Positions 33,322 through 42,326 are shown, numbered from the stretch's first letter. The stretch is DNA of 64,000 bases from Pantoea agglomerans (GCF_021397715.1 NZ_CP090207.1:1612001-1676000); one strand, 5' to 3'. The notes: generated from the letters alone by a model not told the origin. Numbers and translations: made by a program.

Positions 33322-34386
33322 ATGAAAGCCTATCCATTAAAGCTGACAACACCACTCGCCACCCACATCTTCGGCGGCCAGCGTATCCGGCAGCAGCTGG
33401 GTAAAGCAGGGCTGCCGGACTCACGCGTAGCCGAAACCTGGGAGATCAGCGATGTCGACGGCATGATCGCCTCGGTTACCAACGGCGAACTGGCGGGCAC
33501 CAGCCTGCGCGAGTTGATCACCCGTTACCCTGATGACATCGTCGCACCCGGCTGGCGCGGTCCGCACTTTCCGCTGCTGAGTAAATTTATCGATGGCAGC
33601 GGAATGCTGCCGGTGCATCTGCACGCCGATGATGAAGCGGCGCAGCGTCTTGAGCAGCAGCCAAACGGCAAAACCGAAGCCTGGCATATTCTGTGGGCGG
33701 CGCCGGATGCCACCTGTCTGCTGGGCGTACGCGCCGGTGTGGATCATGCCCGGCTCAAAGCGGCGCTGCTGGCGGAAGATTACGATGCGGTGATGCATCG
33801 GGTGCCGGTCAAAACTGGTGATACTTTTTACGTTCCCGGCGGGATGCTGCACAGCTTTGGTCCCGACACGCTGATCTATGAAATCGAACAGACCTCCGAC
33901 ATCCAGCAGCACGCCATGCCGTGGAATATGGAAGACGGCTCGTGTCTGAGCCAGGCGGAGTGGGAACAGAACATTGATGCGCTGTTACAGGAACTGCGGC
34001 CGGAGCTGCGCTGCGAACCTCAGCCGGGCCTGACGCTGAACAGTGCGGATCTGACGCGGCGGTTTTGCTGTGCCAGTCCTTATTTTGCGCTGGAGCGCTG
34101 GCAGTTCAGCCAGTCACAGCGCTTCAGCTTCAACAGCGCGCGTATTCTTTCCAACCCTGGTGAGCCGCTGAGGGTAGAAGCCAATGGCGTCAGTGTAGAG
34201 ATGGGTCGGGCGGAATCACTGCTGTTGCCCGCCGCGCTGGATGAGGTGATTCTGCACGATGCGGGTGACCTGTTAATCGGTTATGTGCCGGATCTGGCTG
34301 ATGAAGTGGTAACACCGTTGCGCCAGGCCGGTTACAGCGATCGGGCCATTGCCGCGCTGGGGGAGATTCCGGCCCTGGCAGAATAA
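33322..34386 (+). CDS. Class I mannose-6-phosphate-isomerase-like cupin protein
   Basis: A 354-residue protein. The N-terminus (YPLKLTTPLATHIFGGQRI) and the metal ligands of type I phosphomannose isomerases are present: LPVHLHADDEAA (His and Gln/His), GKTEAWHILW (Glu) and YVPGGMLHSFG (His). It is shorter than E. coli ManA and closer to the compact Bacillus-type enzymes. Likely reaction: aldose-ketose isomerisation of a hexose 6-phosphate. It has a GGAGG ribosome site. It is probably an additional paralogue rather than the housekeeping ManA. Confidence 0.85.
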   Translation: MKAYPLKLTTPLATHIFGGQRIRQQLGKAGLPDSRVAETWEISDVDGMIASVTNGELAGTSLRELITRYPDDIVAPGWRGPHFPLLSKFIDGSGMLPVHLHADDEAAQRLEQQPNGKTEAWHILWAAPDATCLLGVRAGVDHARLKAALLAEDYDAVMHRVPVKTGDTFYVPGGMLHSFGPDTLIYEIEQTSDIQQHAMPWNMEDGSCLSQAEWEQNIDALLQELRPELRCEPQPGLTLNSADLTRRFCCASPYFALERWQFSQSQRFSFNSARILSNPGEPLRVEANGVSVEMGRAESLLLPAALDEVILHDAGDLLIGYVPDLADEVVTPLRQAGYSDRAIAALGEIPALAE

Positions 34387-34713
34387 AGCTGGCTCAGCGC
34401 AGGGCGTGTCAGGCGCGGGGCGCCGCCGCCTGGCGCACCTGCTTTCCTGCATCTCCCCGTCACCGGTCAGAGGTGTCAGGACCCGAGCCGGAATCTACAG
34501 CAACGGTTCTGAACTGAGGTCGCGATGCCGCACCATTGCGTTAAGCCTCACGTCATCAAAAACGGCCTATGGCGCAGGACACCAGCTCATTCAGGCGGAG
34601 AGAGAACAGAAATCAGCGATGAGATTGGATTGCCGGTTGATAATGCGTATGATTCTCATTCTTTTGCCCGGTCACACTGGACCGGTGCGATTCATCCCTT
34701 GATGGAGTTACGC
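34387..34713. other. Intergenic region before the YncE-like gene
   Basis: It starts with a GC-rich imperfect inverted repeat shortly after the isomerase stop (around 34411-34433) that may end that transcript, and finishes with the promoter and Fur box described separately. Frames crossing it are GC-rich shadows without ribosome sites. Confidence 0.5.
34625..34657 (+). promoter_or_regulatory. Sigma-70 promoter overlapped by a Fur box
   Basis: TTGGAT (34625-34630) and TATGAT (34648-34653) are spaced by exactly 17 nt. A 19-nt segment, 34639-34657 (GATAATGCGTATGATTCTC), matches the Fur consensus at 14 of 19 positions by my count and covers the -10 box, so Fe-Fur would block RNA polymerase. E. 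coli yncE is reported to be iron-regulated, which fits. Confidence 0.7.
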
Positions 34714-35805
34714 ATGAAATCGTTGTTTAGTCCGCGCAAAGCCACTGTTGCTCTGGCCATCGCCGCCACCTTTGGCCTAACCGCCTGTCAGGCCCCAGCC
34801 AAAAAAGTCGATGCGCCTGCTGCTGAAGCAGCAAAACCGGTTGATACGGCGATAACGCAACGCGCTCTGGGGGACGGTCTGTATGAAATGGTCTATTCAC
34901 CGGTTTCTGAAGCGCTGTTTGTTGCCAGCGCTCAGGCGTTTAAGGATGTGAATGGCGGCATGATCTATCGCCTCGATCCGGTCACGCTGGCGACCAAAGG
35001 TGAAACCCACACCGACATGAAAAACTTCGGGACCGCCATCGATCAGCAGGGCAGCGTGTTCTACACCACCAACTCACTGGATGGTGCGATCTCTAAAGTC
35101 GACGCGCAGAGTGGCAAGGTGCTGCAGCGTCTGGTCTTCCCTGGCAAAATCAGCAAAGAAGGTTATCCGGCCGGGGCGCGCGAAGTGCTGTGGCACGGTA
35201 ACGAGCTCTATGTCGGTCGCGTTGCCGATCCTGGCTATATCTCGGTGGTGGATACCAAAACCTTTAAGCTGAAAACCGAGATTAAAAATGCCGGTAAATG
35301 GGTCACCGGTCTCCTCTATTCCCCGCTGACCGAACGTATTTATGCCGCCAACGGTTCCGGTGAAATCCTGGTGATCAATCCGCGCAGTCACAAAATCGAA
35401 AAACGCCTGACCGCCGGTGATGGCAAAGAGTACCTGTTCCTTAATATGGCGGAAGATCCGGCCACCGGTCGTCTGTTTGTCACGGACGATTCCAAAGCCA
35501 AAACCACGCTGGTGTTCGACGAACGCAGCGGGAAGGTGATCAAACGTATTGAAGGTGACGCGCTGGGCATTAAATTCAATGCACAGCGTAATGAGCTCTA
35601 CATCAGTCAGCGCGAATCGAAAAAAGTGCTGCAGCTGGACGCCACCACCTACGCGGTGAAAAAGAGCTGGGCGTTTGATAAAAGTCCTAACAGCCTGCTG
35701 ATTGGCCCGGACAACAACACGCTCTATGTCACCCTGAAGGCGGAGTTTAACAAGGACTCATCGACTAAGGGCACGGACGAAATCGTGCGGATTGCACTGA
35801 AGTAA
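34714..35805 (+). CDS. YncE-like beta-propeller lipoprotein
   Basis: A 363-residue protein. A signal peptide ends in a lipobox (ATFGLTAC, Cys near residue 25), followed by an Ala/Lys/Pro linker and then a seven-bladed propeller of YncE/NHL type with recurring GxVxxxDxxSGKV-like strands. YncE proteins bind DNA or nucleic acid fragments in the periplasm and are linked to iron-responsive genes; the true role is unresolved. E. coli YncE lacks a lipid anchor as far as I recall, so the lipobox is a difference. The ATG has GGAG at 6-7 nt and is under the Fur-box promoter. A strong terminator follows. Confidence 0.85.
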   Translation: MKSLFSPRKATVALAIAATFGLTACQAPAKKVDAPAAEAAKPVDTAITQRALGDGLYEMVYSPVSEALFVASAQAFKDVNGGMIYRLDPVTLATKGETHTDMKNFGTAIDQQGSVFYTTNSLDGAISKVDAQSGKVLQRLVFPGKISKEGYPAGAREVLWHGNELYVGRVADPGYISVVDTKTFKLKTEIKNAGKWVTGLLYSPLTERIYAANGSGEILVINPRSHKIEKRLTAGDGKEYLFLNMAEDPATGRLFVTDDSKAKTTLVFDERSGKVIKRIEGDALGIKFNAQRNELYISQRESKKVLQLDATTYAVKKSWAFDKSPNSLLIGPDNNTLYVTLKAEFNKDSSTKGTDEIVRIALK

Positions 35806-35860
35806 TCACGCGCTAAAAGCGTCACTCTGTATTGGCAGGGAAGCGACGCGAACAAAATGA

Positions 35861-35894
35861 AAACCCGCTCAGGGAAGCCTGAGCGGGTTTTTTT
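35861..35894 (+). terminator. Intrinsic terminator of the YncE-like gene
   Basis: AAACCCGCTCAGG - gaag - CCTGAGCGGGTTT followed by a run of T forms a strong Rho-independent terminator 55 nt after the stop. Its stem nearly matches the tRNA-Asn terminators. Confidence 0.9.
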
Positions 35895-36064
35895 ATTGAT
35901 AACAATGCTCCACATCATCTCACCCGATAACAAATCTGGTACAGCTCGCAAAACTATGAAGGCTGTGTGGATTCATCACTGACCCGACTGAACGCCTCTC
36001 TCACTTTGCAATAAAGGCACAGGCATCTGAAATCCCCCTGCATCACACTCGATTATCGCTTTAC

Positions 36065-36088
36065 ACCTATATAGCATTTGACCTATAT
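36065..36088 (+). promoter_or_regulatory. Operator/promoter of the toxin-antitoxin operon
   Basis: ACCTATAT occurs at 36065 and again at 36081 (16-nt period), and the central part can also be read as the inverted pair TATATAG / CTATATT. It lies just upstream of the AAGGAG site of the toxin gene, where the antitoxin would bind to autoregulate. Confidence 0.45.
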
Positions 36089-36103
36089 TATTAAGGAGAT
36101 CCC

Positions 36104-36457
36104 GTGTGGATGATTAAAACGACGGAGAGATTTGATCGCTGGTTTACCTTGCTTAATGAGAGCGATCGCGCCTGTGTACTGGCAGGATTAATGGTGTTGC
36201 GCGAAAAAGGGCCGGGGTTATCCAGGCCATATGCCGATACGCTAAAGGGCTCTGTTTATATCAACATGAAAGAGCTGCGTATTCAGAGTCGCGGCGAGCC
36301 GATAAGGGCTTTCTTTGCTTTTGACCCGAACCGCACGGCGATTGTGCTTTGTGCCGGAAATAAGGTGGGCAATGAAAAGCGTTTTTATCGGGAGATGCTT
36401 CCGGTTGCCGATGGGGAATTTACACACTGGCTGAATGGCTTTAAAGATGAGGAGTAA
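36104..36457 (+). CDS. RelE/HigB-family toxin
   Basis: A 117-residue protein of the RelE/ParE superfamily, HigB/gp49-like subgroup: TTERFDRWFTLLNESDRACV at the N-terminus, then LSRPYADTLKGSVYINMKEL, RIQSRGEPIRAFFAFDPNR and KRFYREM. Family members cut mRNA on the ribosome. GTG at 36104 is taken as the start because AAGGAG stands 6 nt before it; an ATG two codons later is less well placed. The toxin gene precedes the antitoxin gene, the usual HigBA order. Confidence 0.88.
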   Translation: MWMIKTTERFDRWFTLLNESDRACVLAGLMVLREKGPGLSRPYADTLKGSVYINMKELRIQSRGEPIRAFFAFDPNRTAIVLCAGNKVGNEKRFYREMLPVADGEFTHWLNGFKDEE

Positions 36458-36461
36458 CCAG

Positions 36462-36764
36462 ATGGGTAGAACGCTTGAACAGCTTATTGCGGATGAAAAA
36501 CCGGAAGTCGTTGCCGACGCACAGGCGATGGCGACGGATATCCTGCTCAACATTCACCTTGCCGAACTGCGCGAGAAAGTGCAAAAAACACAGGTCGAAA
36601 TGGCAAAGGCGCTGGGTATTACACAGCCTACCGTGGCGGGCATGGAGAAGCCGGGCCGCGACCTGAAGCTTTCCACGCTCAAGCGCTATATCGATGCGGC
36701 AGGGGGTAAGCTGCGGCTGGTGGTGGAACTGCCGGACGGCTCTCACTTCGGGTTTGAGGTGTAA
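36462..36764 (+). CDS. XRE-family antitoxin (HigA-like)
   Basis: A 100-residue protein. A short N-terminal helix is followed by an XRE helix-turn-helix (KVQKTQVEMAKALGITQPTV), then STLKRYIDAAGGKLRLVVEL, typical of antitoxins paired with gp49/HigB toxins. It should neutralise the toxin and repress the operon. The ATG lies 4 nt after the toxin stop with GAGGAG across the junction. This pair is complete, unlike the broken HigA-like gene near 5 kb, and the two are not closely related. Confidence 0.88.
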   Translation: MGRTLEQLIADEKPEVVADAQAMATDILLNIHLAELREKVQKTQVEMAKALGITQPTVAGMEKPGRDLKLSTLKRYIDAAGGKLRLVVELPDGSHFGFEV

Positions 36765-36806
36765 GCCATTCAGGCGGGGATGCCATGCCGCCGTGACCAA
36801 AAACGT

Positions 36807-36842
36807 AAAAAGCCCGCTCAGGTTTCCCTGAGCGGGCTTTTC
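36807..36842 (-). terminator. Intrinsic terminator of tRNA-Asn copy 3
   Basis: The same AAAGCCCGCTCAGG / CCTGAGCGGGCTTTT hairpin as at the other copies. It also faces the end of the antitoxin gene and may work in both directions. Confidence 0.85.
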
Positions 36843-36848
36843 TAATTC

Positions 36849-36924
36849 TGGCTCCTCTGACTGGACTCGAACCAGTGACATACGGATTAACAGTCCGCCG
36901 TTCTACCGACTGAACTACAGAGGA
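36849..36924 (-). tRNA. tRNA-Asn (GTT), copy 3
   Basis: A 76-nt tRNA with anticodon GTT and encoded CCA, apparently identical to the other two. In E. coli, tRNA-Asn genes also lie near nac-cbl, so this position seems conserved. Confidence 0.97.
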
Positions 36925-36942
36925 ATTGCTGGAACGGGGCGA

Positions 36943-36971
36943 ATATTAGCGGCGTGGGTTCAGCTTGTCAA
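36943..36971 (-). promoter_or_regulatory. Sigma-70 promoter of tRNA-Asn copy 3
   Basis: On the minus strand TTGACA (36966-36971) and TAATAT (36943-36948) are spaced by 17 nt and followed by a GC-rich discriminator, as for copy 1. Confidence 0.8.
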
Positions 36972-37429
36972 AGCCCTCTTTGATGAATTGCGTTCAGATG
37001 CTCGTAAAAGCAGCGGATCGGCGTTTTTTTAGGGTTTTCGGTGACTTTTCAAACTGCCAACAGGATCTCAATTTAAGGGCATTTCCTGACAGATGTTAGA
37101 TGCATGTCAAAGTTTTGTTATTTGGCGATGTTAAAACAATCATTTCAGTGCTTTTATGATAAAAATTTCAAAACGTGATTATATGGAATAAATAAACTGC
37201 TTATCATCACGGACGCAACTGTTGTGAAAAAGTAAAACAACATTTTGAAATTAACTGTTTGTGAATCAAGTGATTGTGAAAAGGAGTGGTCGGTCACAAA
37301 AATAGCCAGAACCGGAAGTCTTACCTCAAATTTAACGAAACAGACGCCAGCCCGGTTGGATGAATGTAAAAGATATTTTTCATTCGCAGTGTCAGCCACT
37401 GAGCAAGTTAACAAATAAGAAGGGTCCCT
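36972..37429. other. Long AT-rich region upstream of the sugar ABC transporter
   Basis: About 450 nt with no gene. It should contain the promoter of the transporter operon. Several TGTGA half-sites occur near 37220-37300, but none pairs with TCACA at the 6-nt spacing of a CRP site, so no regulator is assigned. Confidence 0.4.
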
Positions 37430-38353
37430 ATGAACATTAAAAGAACGATTGTCGCCTCACTGTTAGCCTGCATGTTGCCTGCCGCCGTCATGGCAAAAGA
37501 TCTCTCTGTCGGTGTCTCTATGGCACTGTTTGATGACAACTTTCTGACCATTCTCCGCACATCAATGCAGAAAGAGATGCAGAAAGATGGCGTCAAAGGT
37601 CAGATCGAAGATGCAAAAGGTGACGTTTCACAGCAGCTGCAACAGGTTCAGACCTTTATCGGTCAGGGCGTCGACGCCATCATCGTCAACCCGGTCGATA
37701 CCAACGCGGTGAAACCGATTATGGATCAGGCAACCAAAGCCGGCATCCCACTGATCTTCGTTAACCGTCGTCCACAGGCTGAGCTGACAGACAAAATGGC
37801 TTATGTCGGTTCCGATTCCGAGCTGGCTGGCCGCTTACAGATGGAAGCCCTCGCTAAAGCGATGAACGGCAAAGGCAACGTCGCCATTCTGATGGGCGAT
37901 CTGGCCAATGAAGCGACCCGTGACCGTACCAAAGGGGTTGAAGAGGTTGCCGCGAAATTCCCGGGTATCAAAATTGTGCAGAAGCAGACCGCAAAATTCA
38001 TGCGTAACGACGCGGTGGATGTGGTCAGCAACTGGATGACCGCCGGTAATGAAATTAATGCTATCGCCTCTAACAACGACGAAATGGCGATCGGTGCCTT
38101 ACAGGCGCTGGGCAAAAATCCGGACAAGATTCTGATTGCTGGCGTTGATGGCACGCCCGATGCGTTGCAGATGCTGAAGCAGGGCAAAATGATCGCGACC
38201 GTCTTCCAGGATGCGCAGGGCCAGGGTGAAGGTGCGGTACAGACCGCGGTGAAGCTGGCGAAAGGCGAGAAGGTTCAGAAGATTATCAATATCCCTTACC
38301 AGTTGATCACCAAAGAAAACATGGAACAGTTTACCCAGCGTAACCTGAAATAA
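37430..38353 (+). CDS. CUT2 sugar ABC transporter, periplasmic binding protein (RbsB-like)
   Basis: A 307-residue protein with a Sec signal peptide (cleavage after AAVMA, about residue 22) and a type I periplasmic binding fold: LSVGVSMALFDDNFLTILR, then GVDAIIVNPVDTNAVKPIMD and IASNNDEMAIGALQAL. It is related to ribose, inositol and rhizopine-binding proteins. It captures a monosaccharide or cyclitol and hands it to the adjacent membrane proteins. It is the first gene of a three-gene operon. The specific sugar cannot be assigned. Confidence 0.9.
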   Translation: MNIKRTIVASLLACMLPAAVMAKDLSVGVSMALFDDNFLTILRTSMQKEMQKDGVKGQIEDAKGDVSQQLQQVQTFIGQGVDAIIVNPVDTNAVKPIMDQATKAGIPLIFVNRRPQAELTDKMAYVGSDSELAGRLQMEALAKAMNGKGNVAILMGDLANEATRDRTKGVEEVAAKFPGIKIVQKQTAKFMRNDAVDVVSNWMTAGNEINAIASNNDEMAIGALQALGKNPDKILIAGVDGTPDALQMLKQGKMIATVFQDAQGQGEGAVQTAVKLAKGEKVQKIINIPYQLITKENMEQFTQRNLK

Positions 38354-38385
38354 TCGTTCCCGACCCAGCTGTACGGAGGTGATGT

Positions 38386-39870
38386 ATGACCGCTTTTGCG
38401 CTTGAAGCCGAAGGCATCAGCAAGTTCTTCCCCGGCGTGAAAGCACTCGACAACGTCTCGTTGCGGGTGCGTCCGGGAACGGTACATGCCTTGATGGGCG
38501 AAAATGGCGCGGGCAAATCCACTTTAATGAAGTGCCTTATCGGGATGTATCGTCCCGATAAGGGCACCATTCGCATTAAAGGGGAGCCGGTGCAGTTTCA
38601 GGACACCATGGACGCGTTGCGTTCCGGTATTTCGATGATCCACCAGGAGCTGAACCTGGTGCCGTACATGACGGTAGCGGAGAATATCTGGCTGGGCCGC
38701 GAACCGATGAAGTTTGGCTTTGTCGATCATGCCCGACTGAATCAGCTGACCCAGGCGCTACTCAACCGGCTCAACATCCGGTTAAAAGCGGAAAGCATGG
38801 TTGGCGATCTCAGTATCGCCTCGCAGCAGATGGTGGAAATTGCCAAAGCGGTCTCCTGGGATTCCGACATCGTGATTATGGATGAGCCCACCTCCGCGTT
38901 AACCGAAACCGAAGTCGCGCATCTGTTTACCATCATTCGTGACCTGCGGGAGCAGGGCAAAGCCATCATCTATATCAGTCACAAGATGGATGAAATTTTC
39001 ACCATCACCGACGAAGTGAGTATTTTCCGCGACGGCAGCTGGATTGGCAGCGATCAGACGGCGAAATATACCCGCCAGTCATTAATCACCCAGATGGTGG
39101 GGCGCGAACTGACCCAGCTGTTCCCGAAATTCAACAATGCCATTGGTGAAGAGGTGCTGACGGTTCGCAACCTGAGCTGCAAAGACCGCTTCACCGACAT
39201 CAACTTCAGCGTTCGCCGTGGCGAGATCCTTGGCGTGGCCGGGCTGGTGGGTGCGGGGCGCAGCGAGGTGATGGAAAGCCTGTTCGGTATGGAAAGTTTC
39301 GACAGCGGTGAGATTCTGATTGATGGCGTACCGGTCAATATCGACTCGCCCTCCACCGCGATTGAAAAAGGGATGGCGTTTCTCACCGAGGATCGCAAAA
39401 AGTCCGGGCTGTTTCTGGTGCTGTCGGTGATGGAGAACATGAGCATCGTCAACATGCCGGAGTACAGCGGAAAAAGTGGTTTTGTCAGCCATGTGAAGAT
39501 GGCGCAGGACTGTATGGATCAAATCCGGCGACTCAATATCAAAACGCCGACCATGGATCAGATCATCAACAACCTCAGCGGCGGCAACCAGCAAAAAGTC
39601 CTGATTGCCCGCTGGCTGCTGGCGCAACCCAAGATCCTGATTCTGGATGAACCGACGCGCGGTATCGACGTCGGGGCTAAAGCGGAGATCTACCGCTTAA
39701 TCAGTGAACTCGCCAACCGTGGCGTGGCCATCATTATGGTGTCGTCTGAATTGCCGGAAATTCTCGGCATGAGCGACCGGGTGATGGTGATGCACGGCGG
39801 GCGTATAACCGGCATCCTCGATAAAGAAGAGGCCGATCAGGAAACCATTTTGTCGTTGGCATCCGAGTGA
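38386..39870 (+). CDS. CUT2 sugar ABC transporter, ATP-binding protein (RbsA-like)
   Basis: A 494-residue tandem ABC ATPase. Domain 1 has Walker [10 protein letters not shown], Walker [11 protein letters not shown] and a degenerate signature ([13 protein letters not shown]). Domain 2 has the altered P-loop [10 protein letters not shown] but a full LSGGNQQKV signature and [14 protein letters not shown]. This asymmetry is normal for RbsA/MglA proteins. It powers uptake of the sugar bound by the upstream protein. The gene starts 32 nt after the binding protein with GGAGG near the ATG. Confidence 0.95.
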   Translation: MTAFALEAEGISKFFPGVKALDNVSLRVRPGTVHALMGENGAGKSTLMKCLIGMYRPDKGTIRIKGEPVQFQDTMDALRSGISMIHQELNLVPYMTVAENIWLGREPMKFGFVDHARLNQLTQALLNRLNIRLKAESMVGDLSIASQQMVEIAKAVSWDSDIVIMDEPTSALTETEVAHLFTIIRDLREQGKAIIYISHKMDEIFTITDEVSIFRDGSWIGSDQTAKYTRQSLITQMVGRELTQLFPKFNNAIGEEVLTVRNLSCKDRFTDINFSVRRGEILGVAGLVGAGRSEVMESLFGMESFDSGEILIDGVPVNIDSPSTAIEKGMAFLTEDRKKSGLFLVLSVMENMSIVNMPEYSGKSGFVSHVKMAQDCMDQIRRLNIKTPTMDQIINNLSGGNQQKVLIARWLLAQPKILILDEPTRGIDVGAKAEIYRLISELANRGVAIIMVSSELPEILGMSDRVMVMHGGRITGILDKEEADQETILSLASE

Positions 39871-39884
39871 GGCGCGAGACAACT

Positions 39885-40919
39885 ATGAGCAATATGAAAG
39901 CTACTGCCACCCCGGCAGCACCGCAGCAACCCTCTTTTTTCGCCAGTCTGCGTCACAAATTGCCGAAAGATACCGGCATTTTTGTGGTGATGGTGGGGAT
40001 TGCGTTAATTTTTGAAATGTTCGGCTGGTACGTGCGTGACCAGTCTTTTCTGCTCAACACCAACCGCCTGATCCTGATTGTTCTGCAGGTGGCGATCATC
40101 GGGATTATTGCGGTCGGCGTCACCCAGGTGATCATTACCACCGGTATCGACCTTTCCTCCGGGTCGGTCATCGCCCTGACGGCCGTAGTTGCCGCCAGTC
40201 TGGCGCAAACCTCGGATAGCCTGTCGCCGATGTATCCGTCGCTGGTGAATATGCCGGCAGCGATCCCGATTGCCGCCGGTATCGGCGTCGGCTTACTGTG
40301 CGGCGTGGTGAATGGCGTGTTGATCACCCGCACCGGTATCCCGCCATTTATTGCCACGCTCGGCATGATGGTGTCGGCGCGTGGTCTGGCACAGTATTAC
40401 ACCCAGGGTAACCCGATCAGCTTCCTTTCCGATGGCTTTACCTCTATCGGTCAGGGTGCGATGCCGGTGGTGATTTTCCTGGTGGTGGCGCTGCTGTTCC
40501 ATATCGCGCTGAAGCATACCCGCTACGGTAAATATGTTTACGCCATCGGCGGCAACATGACTTCCGCCAAAGTCTCCGGCATTAACGTTAATAAATACCT
40601 GATCATCGTCTATTCCATCGCCGGCGCACTTTCGGGCCTGGCGGGCGTGGTGCTGGCCGCTCGTGTCAGTAGCGGACAGTCGAGCATGGGGATGTCCTAC
40701 GAACTGGATGCGATTGCCGCAGCCGTAATCGGTGGCAGCAGCCTGATGGGCGGTGTTGGTCGCATTACCGGTACGCTGATCGGTGCCGTGATCCTCGGCC
40801 TGATTAAGAGCGGATTCACCTTCGTGGGTGTCGATGCTTATATTCAGGACATCATTAAAGGGATCATTATTGTTGCTGCGGTTTCGATTGATATGCATCG
40901 CAACCGTAAAAAACGCTGA
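39885..40919 (+). CDS. CUT2 sugar ABC transporter, permease (RbsC-like)
   Basis: A 344-residue permease with eight to ten hydrophobic segments and the BPD_transp_2 signatures ITTGIDLSSGSVIALTAVV and AIGGNMTSAKVSGINV, followed by AAAVIGGSSLMGGVGRITGT near the C-terminus. It forms the membrane channel of the transporter. I start it at the ATG at 39885; a GTG six codons upstream is also possible. A strong hairpin follows, closing the operon. Confidence 0.93.
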   Translation: MSNMKATATPAAPQQPSFFASLRHKLPKDTGIFVVMVGIALIFEMFGWYVRDQSFLLNTNRLILIVLQVAIIGIIAVGVTQVIITTGIDLSSGSVIALTAVVAASLAQTSDSLSPMYPSLVNMPAAIPIAAGIGVGLLCGVVNGVLITRTGIPPFIATLGMMVSARGLAQYYTQGNPISFLSDGFTSIGQGAMPVVIFLVVALLFHIALKHTRYGKYVYAIGGNMTSAKVSGINVNKYLIIVYSIAGALSGLAGVVLAARVSSGQSSMGMSYELDAIAAAVIGGSSLMGGVGRITGTLIGAVILGLIKSGFTFVGVDAYIQDIIKGIIIVAAVSIDMHRNRKKR

Positions 40920-40958
40920 TTCACTCCCGGCGTTGCGCCGCCGGAACGCGGGCGCATG

Positions 40959-40994
40959 CCTTGCCCTCTCTGCTGCCTGGCAGAGAGGGCAAGG
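40959..40994 (+). terminator. Terminator after the sugar ABC operon
   Basis: A perfect 14-bp stem, CCTTGCCCTCTCTG - 8 nt - CAGAGAGGGCAAGG, 40 nt after the permease stop, followed by TTCATCTT. Confidence 0.75.
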
Positions 40995-41179
40995 TTCATC
41001 TTAATCCTGCCAATTTGCCGCCAGATTCCCGCTAAAGATAAGAAATCCCACTGATAGCGTTTACACTTCTTTCTGCATCCGCGACGCCTGAAGCCAGACT
41101 CTCTGCGCGTTTTCAGGCTGCCGCTGCACTAAAACAGTCTGCCGGTCATCACTTTTATGCACATCTGACTCGCAGCGCC

Positions 41180-41196
41180 TGCACTATCCCGGTGCG
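41180..41196 (+). promoter_or_regulatory. NtrC-type enhancer site upstream of nac
   Basis: TGCACTATCCCGGTGCG matches the NtrC consensus TGCACY-N5-GGTGCR in both half-sites. It lies about 140 nt upstream of the sigma-54 promoter, a normal enhancer distance. Only one site is clear; NtrC often uses a pair. Confidence 0.7.
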
Positions 41197-41325
41197 CCTG
41201 GTCCGCTTTACGCTTCCGTGCGGCTATCGCCGCTGCTTATTAACTCTTATGAGGTAATCAGAAACGCTTATTTTCCGGCGCGTTAGGAAAATTCTGGTTA
41301 GAGCAACGGCTGTGCTGACCAAACC

Positions 41326-41341
41326 TGGCCTGCATCTTGCA
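41326..41341 (+). promoter_or_regulatory. Sigma-54 promoter of nac
   Basis: TGGCCTGCATCTTGCA has the invariant GG and GC separated by exactly 10 nt and matches the -24/-12 consensus well. It ends 67 nt before the nac ATG. nac is known in Klebsiella and E. coli to be transcribed by sigma-54 RNA polymerase under NtrC. Confidence 0.85.
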
Positions 41342-41408
41342 ATTTCCTTAGCAACAAGGCGATTGGCTCAGACCAATTTCGCTATTCGGGGTTAGTGACG
41401 GAGGCAAG

Positions 41409-42326
41409 ATGAATTTAAGACGACTGAAGTACTTTGTTAAAATCGTCGATATCGGCAGTCTGACTCAGGCGGCAGAAGTGCTGCACATCGCCCAGCCGGC
41501 GCTCAGCCAGCAGGTGGCGACGCTGGAGAACGAGCTGGATCAACAGCTGTTGATCCGCACCAAGCGCGGCGTAACGCCGACCGAAGCCGGTAAGATTCTC
41601 TACGCCCACGCGCGTACTATTCTGCGTCAGTGTGAGCAGGCACAAACCGCGGTAATCAATGCCGGTCAGGTGCTGAGTGGCCAGGTATCGATCGGCCTGG
41701 CACCGGGTACCGCCGCATCCTCGCTGACCATGCCGCTGTTGCAGACGGTACGCGATCAGTTCCCGGAAGTGCTGGTTTACCTGCATGAAAACAGCGGCAG
41801 TTCGCTGAATGAAAAAGTGATGAACGGTCAGCTGGATATGGCGGTGCTGTACGACCGTGCGCCGACCGCCGGAATTAACAGTATGCCGCTGATGAAAGAG
41901 GAGCTCTATCTGGTCGGGACTACCGACTGCCCGGGTGCCAGCGTCGATCTGGCTGATGTGGCGCAGATGAGTCTGTTCCTGCCGCGCGACTACAGTGCAG
42001 TGCGCAAACGTGTCGATGAGGCATTTTCATTGCGTCGCCTGAGTGCGCGGATCATCGGTGAAATCGAGTCGATCTCCACGCTGACAGCGGCGATCTCCAG
42101 TGGTATGGGCGTCACCGTGCTGCCGGAATCCGCCGCACGTTCGCTGGTCGGCTCGACCCATGCCTGGATGGCGCGCATCAACAGCCCGTCACTGAGTCTG
42201 CCGCTATCACTGAACATCTCCGCCCGCTTACCGTTGTCGCCTTCGGCGCAGGCAGTGAAAAATATTCTGCTGTCGCTGCTGAATAAGCCGATGAGTGAAG
42301 AGAGGGAGTTGATGTTAGTGAGTTAA
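41409..42326 (+). CDS. nac: Nitrogen assimilation control protein Nac (LysR family)
   Basis: A 305-residue LTTR nearly identical in its N-terminus to enterobacterial Nac as I recall it: MNLRRLKYFVKIVDIGSLTQ, then AAEVLHIAQPALSQQVATLE and LLIRTKRGVTPTEAGKILY. The effector domain keeps FLPRDYSAVRKRVDEAFSLR and GEIESISTLTAAISSGMGV. Nac links sigma-70 promoters to nitrogen limitation, activating catabolic operons such as hut and put and repressing gdhA. It is expressed from the sigma-54/NtrC control region seen just upstream. Its usual neighbour cbl follows, but 1.77 kb away because of inserted repeats. Confidence 0.95.
   Translation: MNLRRLKYFVKIVDIGSLTQAAEVLHIAQPALSQQVATLENELDQQLLIRTKRGVTPTEAGKILYAHARTILRQCEQAQTAVINAGQVLSGQVSIGLAPGTAASSLTMPLLQTVRDQFPEVLVYLHENSGSSLNEKVMNGQLDMAVLYDRAPTAGINSMPLMKEELYLVGTTDCPGASVDLADVAQMSLFLPRDYSAVRKRVDEAFSLRRLSARIIGEIESISTLTAAISSGMGVTVLPESAARSLVGSTHAWMARINSPSLSLPLSLNISARLPLSPSAQAVKNILLSLLNKPMSEERELMLVS

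Larger units (their letters stand above)
35806..36103. other. Intergenic region between YncE-like gene and toxin-antitoxin pair
   Basis: It holds the terminator at 35861-35894 and, at its right end, the operator-like repeats of the toxin-antitoxin operon. Nothing else was recognised. Confidence 0.5.
40920..41408. other. Intergenic region with terminator and nac regulatory sites
   Basis: It holds the terminator at 40959-40994, the NtrC-type site at 41180-41196 and the sigma-54 promoter at 41326-41341. No further gene was seen. Confidence 0.6.

Noticed and set aside
34349..34702. Plus-strand frame between the isomerase and YncE-like genes
   Set aside because: It overlaps the isomerase end in another frame, has no ribosome site and covers the Fur-box promoter.
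37220..37300. CRP site upstream of the sugar ABC transporter
   Set aside because: TGTGA half-sites are present but no partner TCACA stands at the 6-nt spacing.
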